A DNA stretch of 64,000 nt from Glandiceps talaboti (Eukaryota; Hemichordata; Enteropneusta; Spengelidae), in assembly GCF_964340395.1 (NCBI RefSeq), contig NC_135551.1, positions 26,953,380 through 27,017,379 on the forward strand. Direction: 5' to 3'. Of this stretch, positions 58,414 through 64,000 are shown one piece after another; within the stretch, counting starts at the first letter, position 1; each line of letters opens with the position of its first letter. The position numbers and the translations under genes are program-made. The notes below the pieces were generated by a model, which saw only the letters and a program-made list of their open reading frames with translations, made no database searches and was not told the origin of the DNA.

Positions 58414-61294
58414 CTATAGTTTGGTTGCAACGTTACTTGAGTTTTTCATATCTCCAGTAGATGTATCCATCGAAGGGTTACTTATTCCGTCACGGTCAGC
58501 ATTGTTTTCAACCATGTAACGTTCTTTCTTGTCTTCCATAGAGAGTGCTTTATTGTCATGTCCCAATGACTTGGCTTGTTCGGCTGTCGATTTACATTTC
58601 CTGTATAGGGAAAATTACATCAAACCACATCCCATTATATCATACAATACTACATCATATATACCATACCACACTGCACCATACTACACCATACTGCAGC
58701 AGAGCACACCACGCTGCACCAGACCACGCCACACTGCACCAGACCACAACACACTGCTCCAGACCACGCCACATTGCATCATCACACACCACACACCGCA
58801 CTACACCAGACCACATTGCATTATGATAACACACCACACTGCACCAAATCTGACCAGACCAGACCACATGACATCACACTTCACCACACCACACCACACC
58901 ACACCACACCACACCACACCACACCACACTGCACCACACTGCATCAGACAACAGAACACTGCACCAGACCAGAACACATCACACTGTACCGGACCACATA
59001 ACACTGCACCACATAACACTACACTGCACCACACAGTACCACACTGCACCATACCATACCACACTGCGCCAGACCGCCATGCCACAGTGCACCAGACCAC
59101 ATCACATTCTCGTACCAATACATTTACACTTAGTTTAATGTGTCTACATGCTCGCTGTCCCCTGTGGTCTGGTGTGTCTCCATGTGTGGCAGAGTACTAA
59201 TCACGAGATTCTATTTTGTGTTTTCTAAAAGAACGCGATCTGTCGCTTTTGTGATCAGGTGTTGACGTCATTTAAAGAAACACAGTCATTTCAAATAAAC
59301 TGGTATTGTGAGAATAACTTACTTTCCAAAACGTTCTCCTTCTTCCATTGTCTCTGGCAGTTTCTGATTCCTTGTTTCTGGTAAAAGCACTGCCAAAATT
59401 CCAGCAAGAATTGAAGTTGTACCGAATATGAGGATTGGGAGAGGTTCCCATATCTGACCAATCAAAATCATCTGAGGAGCTAAAACTCCACCAATTCGGG
59501 CAAACATTGATGACATTCCCATTCCAATAGTACTATGTTGTAAGAAATAATTTGTAATGATTAATATGTCCTTCAACACTGAAGATTTCTCCGCTAGAAT
59601 AGTGTTGCTTGTTTAGAACTTGTCCGTAAGTTACGCATCGTCAAACTGAAAGGGCAGACCATTGAAGGTGGAATACGATGTATCTCAGCGTCTAGCCTAG
59701 CACTTGTCAGATTTCAAAGGTAAAATATCAAAAATGGCAGTTTAACGCTGATCAAATAGTAGTAGAATCAGATATTCCTTAAGGCCACATGCTGATTAGA
59801 ACTTGTCAATTTCGAAAAATAATACATTACCTAACTTGGTTTTATTGGCTTTGTTTCAAAATGGTCAAATGAGCTCAAACATATTAAACTCAATATATTT
59901 CATCGTTACTGCCGATCACAGACTGTACGCAAATCTGTGAACGTGCACTGTTTATATTCCATGCCATTTTATCACCTCTGCACACTACGGTGCACTCGGG
60001 TTTATTTGAAGGAGGACCCGGGAGTGGACCATTTATGAACATGGTATCAGAAGAAAAAAGTTTGACCGTTGTGTTACAAGACGACAAAAAAGTTATTTTA
60101 TGGATTTACACAGGCTATCATGATACAGAAAGTCTTTTCAAATCATAGCTGTTCCATAATATGAGTTTGTCATGATCACTAGACTTAGAGAATCGACCAT
60201 GGATGTTAATCTTTGGTATTTTTGTTTTACAGTATTTAGGTATCTCTACCTGGTGAAATTTAGGCACCTCTACCACAGCACCTGTTTTCTATTTTCTATT
60301 TGACAAGAGTCCATTCCTAGAAAATGCACATTGATGAAGGCTGTAAAACTTACCGTACAGGGGTAGGATACAGTTCTGCTGAGAAGACGTATATGATAGC
60401 GAACGAGGCTGATATTCCGAATTTTCCTATCATGGCGAGAGTTACCCCGATCCACTGATATTCACCTGTAATTAAAAAAGCCGTCATAATGAACGTAGCC
60501 CCAGACTTGTTTTTTTTTTGTATCGCAAAATTGACTATAAAGACGGAGATGAAGGTCAAGGTCAAAAGTCAGTCTGAATAGTAAATTTACTTCTATTAAT
60601 GTTGGTGCACACATTTGAATGGTGGCTCTAGTTATACTTCTTCCAAAGTTATTGAAAGATTTGCCATTTAACCTTGAAGATGAAGGTCAAGGTCAAAGCT
60701 TTAGATCTTGAAAATAAATGCAGACACTTACTTGAATGGTGTTTCTTGATTCAAAGGATAAGACATTGAGCAATTTGTGTATTGACCATGAAGATATAGG
60801 TCAGGGTCAAAGGTCAAAGTATAAAAAGAAAGCTTGCTTTCAATAATATAATTATTAAACAATTTACTACTTAACCCTGAAGATTAGGATCAAGGGTGAA
60901 GCTTTAGAGTCCAGCCAGCTTGAAGGCTAACCGCTAAAGATATAGGCGTACTTGAATGACATCCCTAGAACTAGTAGAATACAAAACCTCGTAAGTTATC
61001 AAGTAATTTCCTATTTGACCTTAAAGGTGGAGGTCAAGATCAAACGACAATGTCCTATTAGAATTCCTACCATTGATAACATTTAAGGTAGCCACTTGAA
61101 TGGTGTCAATATGTTTCAAATCTGGAGATAAGAGGCAAAATGTACTTCTTTGTCACAAATATAGCAATCAGTTTCAAATAATGGTCAAGGTAGCGTAATT
61201 AAGAAACGAGTATATATCACACATAGTAAGCTTATATTACCTTTGAGCCAAGTTTGGTTGAAATTGGCACATGTATGTCTGAGAAACGATTGAA

Positions 61295-61364
<70 letters not shown>

Positions 61365-63054
61365 GGACGGACGTATAGATAGAACCCAATGTAATAGCTC
61401 CAGGCATCGCCTGTTGGGAGCTAGTAATAATGGAGTGATGAAATGTGATGAAATTGTGTACTTGGTTTTCTAGAACCTGAAGGATGAGTTAAAAGGTTGA
61501 AGTAAGCAGATCGATTTCCTTAAACATTTTTATAAAGCCCGAAATCCTGATTTTGTGCAATGTTTCTGGGACTTAACAGTACCGTGTATCATACAAATGG
61601 TTTCATTCAAACTTTGCACAACTATAGGAAGTTTCAGGCATAGTGATTTAAACATACTTTATTTGTGGACCAGTGTCATTGAAAATGGACTTGTTGCATT
61701 TGCTGTAGTCACGGTTTTTGAGATTATTTACTCAAATTAATGTCTGAATTCTTGAGGCACAATTAAACACGTGTAATTAGGTGTAATTGTAATGTCATGT
61801 TTGAACCTTCCCAACCCTCCGAACACTAGCCCCCTCATAAAATAGTCTACGTGTGAACCCCCCCCCCCCCCAAAAAAAAAAAAGTCTATTAAACTATAAA
61901 TTGATATATTTGTACATGGAAAACTAATCAACAAAATATTGTGCCACTCAATCTTCCACTTCGTTGCACTCTACTAAATGCAAACTTACAATCTGGTACT
62001 GCTAGAGTCAGAATACAGGCAACACCTCCCAGAACCATGGTGACAAATAAAGACCATCGTCGACCAAGGAAAGTTTCTTGTATGTACAAACTAATAGCAT
62101 AAGCAGGAATCTCCACAGCACCGGAAATAAATGCATTGAGGTAGTCATCGCCTCCAAGGTTGGACGTGTTCAGTGATAATCCATAGTATACAAGACTGTT
62201 CGTGAACCTAAAATAAAATGCAATGTTGAGTATCAAGTTGGTATCAAGCCCTGACATCAAAGAGATTACAACTTTAATACAAGTCATAAAAAGAGTAAAG
62301 AAACAACTTTCTTTCAGTTCTTTCATTCGATATACCTTATGCACGACAATGTTAATGCTGGAAATGGCCTTAGTTACTAGCTTACTGAGGGTTAAGGACG
62401 ATGCTCGCCACCTCAAAAGCCAAAGAAAGGAAGGTTTTGCTTGTTATCTCCAAATTTAGCCTGTTCTGTAGTCGCCCAGTCTAGTAGACAGTAGTACTAG
62501 TAGTACTAATAGTACTACTGTGTCGGGGAAAATAACACACAACCTATCCTACTAATGCGAAGAGCCTCGTTATCAGATGTTACGTCACTTCCGTTTATTT
62601 GTGCAATATTTCAATGGCGGCTCAGTGTCACGTTGTCCTGTAAAGGTAAACCATGGTGTTTTGTACAATACAGACGTCTACCAAAACTTGCAGTTGTAAA
62701 CCTACCAATTGAAAAATATATTCAAAGTCTTTTTCCGCATATTTGGAAGACGAAAGAGATCCAAAAAGCTGGCTTTTTCATCTTCTTCAACTTCTTCCTG
62801 TGAGAAAAAGTACTCTTATTTATAGTGTATTGATTTATAGTGTGACCCCATTTCAGTTTGTCAGCAGGAGAGAAATGTCTTGCATTCTCCACCATCTACA
62901 CATCATTTCAAAAACACATTCAATTAAACGCATTTAAGTAATACTCAATGCCGAGTCTCAATTTCATCATGTAGGGGGGGGGTGAACAGCAACATGAGGC
63001 ACACAAGCAAACATACGCCGACATAGAGACAGGCACGCGCGCACGCGCGTGCGT

Positions 63055-63092
<38 letters not shown>

Positions 63093-63324
63093 TCACTCAC
63101 TCACTCACTCACTCACTCACTCACTCACTCATTTCTGCTAAATTGAACTCTGATTATTGCCATGGAAACTCACTTTAGTTTTCTGCTGTCCAATTCCATG
63201 CATTTCATCATAAACACTTTCAGGAACAGTACGTTTATTGACCTGAGCACATTTTCTGATAATTTTCTCAGCCCTCTTAATCTTACCAGCTGACAGCAGC
63301 CATCTGGGGGATTCTGGAATTATC
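58414..63324 (-). CDS. SLC22-family organic ion transporter E, last six exons (5' end off window)
   Basis: Exons (high to low): 63324-63174, 62797-62706, 62207-61990, 60465-60354, 59532-59323 and 58600-58414 (stop TAG). They correspond to exons 5-10 of gene D, with the same phases and nearly the same lengths (exon 6 is one codon shorter). It encodes about 323 residues: [88 protein letters not shown], paired LPET and a tail nearly identical to that of D. Differences from D are concentrated in exon 6 (an acidic E-E-V-E-E-D-E-K segment) and in scattered hydrophobic positions. Nothing shows decay, so it is presumably functional. Exons 1-4 must lie right of 64000. Confidence 0.92.
58620..59105. 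repeat. Diverged CCACACTGCACCAGA-type repeat in last intron of gene E
   Basis: Nearly 490 bp of ACCAC, CACTGCACC and AGACCAC units with a pure ACCAC core near 58880-58930. The longest open frames here (for example 58529-59200) come from the repeat. Confidence 0.93.
60546..61050. repeat. Spaced repeats carrying AAGGTCAAGGTCAAA blocks
   Basis: Five blocks of GAAGGTCAAGGTCAAA type lie at about 60551, 60681, 60796, 60886 and 61025, 90-140 bp apart, in intron 7 of gene E. Text between them (TTGAATGG.GT..CT, AATTTACTA.TTAACCTTGAAGA) also recurs, so this is a degraded tandem or interspersed repeat. AGGTCA is the nuclear-receptor half-site; function is inferred only. Confidence 0.7.
61240..61425. 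repeat. Dispersed repeat ending (CA)n and CAATGTAATAG
   Basis: AAGTTTGGTTGAAATTGGCA, about 33 CA units (61297-61362), then GGACGGACGTATAGATAGA and CAATGTAATAGCTCC. A related end with GGATGGACGGATAGATGG and AATGTAATAGTCCCCTCC is at 49690-49780 in gene D. Confidence 0.7.
63032..63131. repeat. (GC)n(CA)n(CTCA)n compound microsatellite
   Basis: CACGCGCG..GTGCGTG, about 18 CA units, then about 12 CTCA units, ending 42 bp before exon 5-equivalent of gene E. Confidence 0.96.
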
Positions 63325-64000
63325 CTTTAAACGAAAACAGTTTAGACTCACTAAGGTTTAAAATTAGTAAAGTCAGAAAAGGAGACAATTTAGACAAAAC
63401 ATTTTATCTGCGTTTTTGTCCGGGTTTTTAAATAAACATCACTACAAATCTCTTCAGCTGACACTTTAACTATATATTTGGAATGTCGTAATTAAATCAA
63501 TGCATGTCAATTTACTACATAACGTGTTGTCTTGATAATGGTGTTGCGTTGGTAAAGGGGTGTTTTCTTTGTCGAAATGTTTGTTTTCTTAAAGTCTTTC
63601 CCGCCGACCAAACACCAATCATTCACTCTTTCACTATTTTTACATTAATTAGCGAGGTTAATTTTCCAAGTCACGTGACATAAGATAGAATAATGTGGAA
63701 TATTTATGCAACGTCGAATTACTTTATGATGTGTTCCTCGTTATCTATATTCGACTAGAATTGAGTACTATATTGATATATTTACACAAAATGTAGCAAG
63801 ACTTCTTATTTATTTTAGAAGTACTGAACAGAACACCGTGTCACCAATGTAGAATGGGTAGCTACACGCTTCTCTGAAAATAAAATCTCCTTAAAGTGGC
63901 CATATGGATGAGAATTTGGTATTTATTTTGGATTTTCATTTGATAAAACAGCTTCACTATGTTTTTCTACTTGAAAAAATAATGCGAAAGAACGTATACC
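63325..64000. other. Intron of gene E; left arm of a foldback element at 63894-64000
   Basis: No exon was recognised. From 63894 the sequence AAGTGGCCATATGG, then TTTTCATTTGATAAAACAGC and TTTTTCTACTTGAAAAA, follows the left arm of the hairpin element at 12610-12920. The rest of the element is cut by the window edge. Confidence 0.65.

Noticed and set aside
58529-59200. 223-codon frame rich in His/Thr
   Set aside because: Overlaps the antisense of the real last exon of gene E and then the CACAC-type repeat.

Overview
This is animal nuclear DNA. Genes are split by GT-AG introns, the spaces between them are long and AT-rich, microsatellites are dense, and SINE, MITE and non-LTR retrotransposon debris is scattered throughout. 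Four SLC22 transporter genes in a cluster plus one very large signalling-type gene suggest a marine invertebrate such as a cephalochordate, hemichordate or lophotrochozoan. The sequence alone does not fix the phylum. Nothing prokaryotic was seen.

Layout. (1) 1-4120: 3' part of an SLC22 gene (A, + strand). (2) 4121-9148: intergenic repeats, including an old LINE tail. (3) 9149-29906: a 25-exon gene (B, + strand). I rebuilt it exon by exon with every splice phase matching, giving a 1,176-residue protein. Domains in order are SAM, acidic M-E-T repeats, one clear and one possible ubiquitin-like (UBL) fold, a long unassigned region, a vWA domain with an intact MIDAS, a UBC (E2) domain with a catalytic cysteine, and a C-terminal U-box (E3). 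(4) 29907-33387: intergenic. (5) 33388-41259: a complete 10-exon SLC22 gene (C, + strand, 598 aa). (6) 43811-52541: a complete 10-exon SLC22 gene (D, - strand, 610 aa), tail-to-tail with C. (7) 53836-56607: a broken LINE reverse transcriptase between two 216-bp direct repeats. (8) 58414-63324: the last six exons of another SLC22 gene (E, - strand). It is a close tandem copy of D and its 5' end lies past the right edge.

The SLC22 genes are 12-TM major-facilitator carriers for organic cations, anions or zwitterions and form a locally expanded family with the same intron phases. Gene B sits inside this cluster but is unrelated to it. It combines UBL, E2 and E3 modules in one chain and is the most unusual object in the window. 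The remaining interest lies in introns: an array of branch-point-like heptamers before a splice acceptor, decayed exon duplications inside gene B, and several MITE families whose inverted ends or target-site duplications can be read directly.
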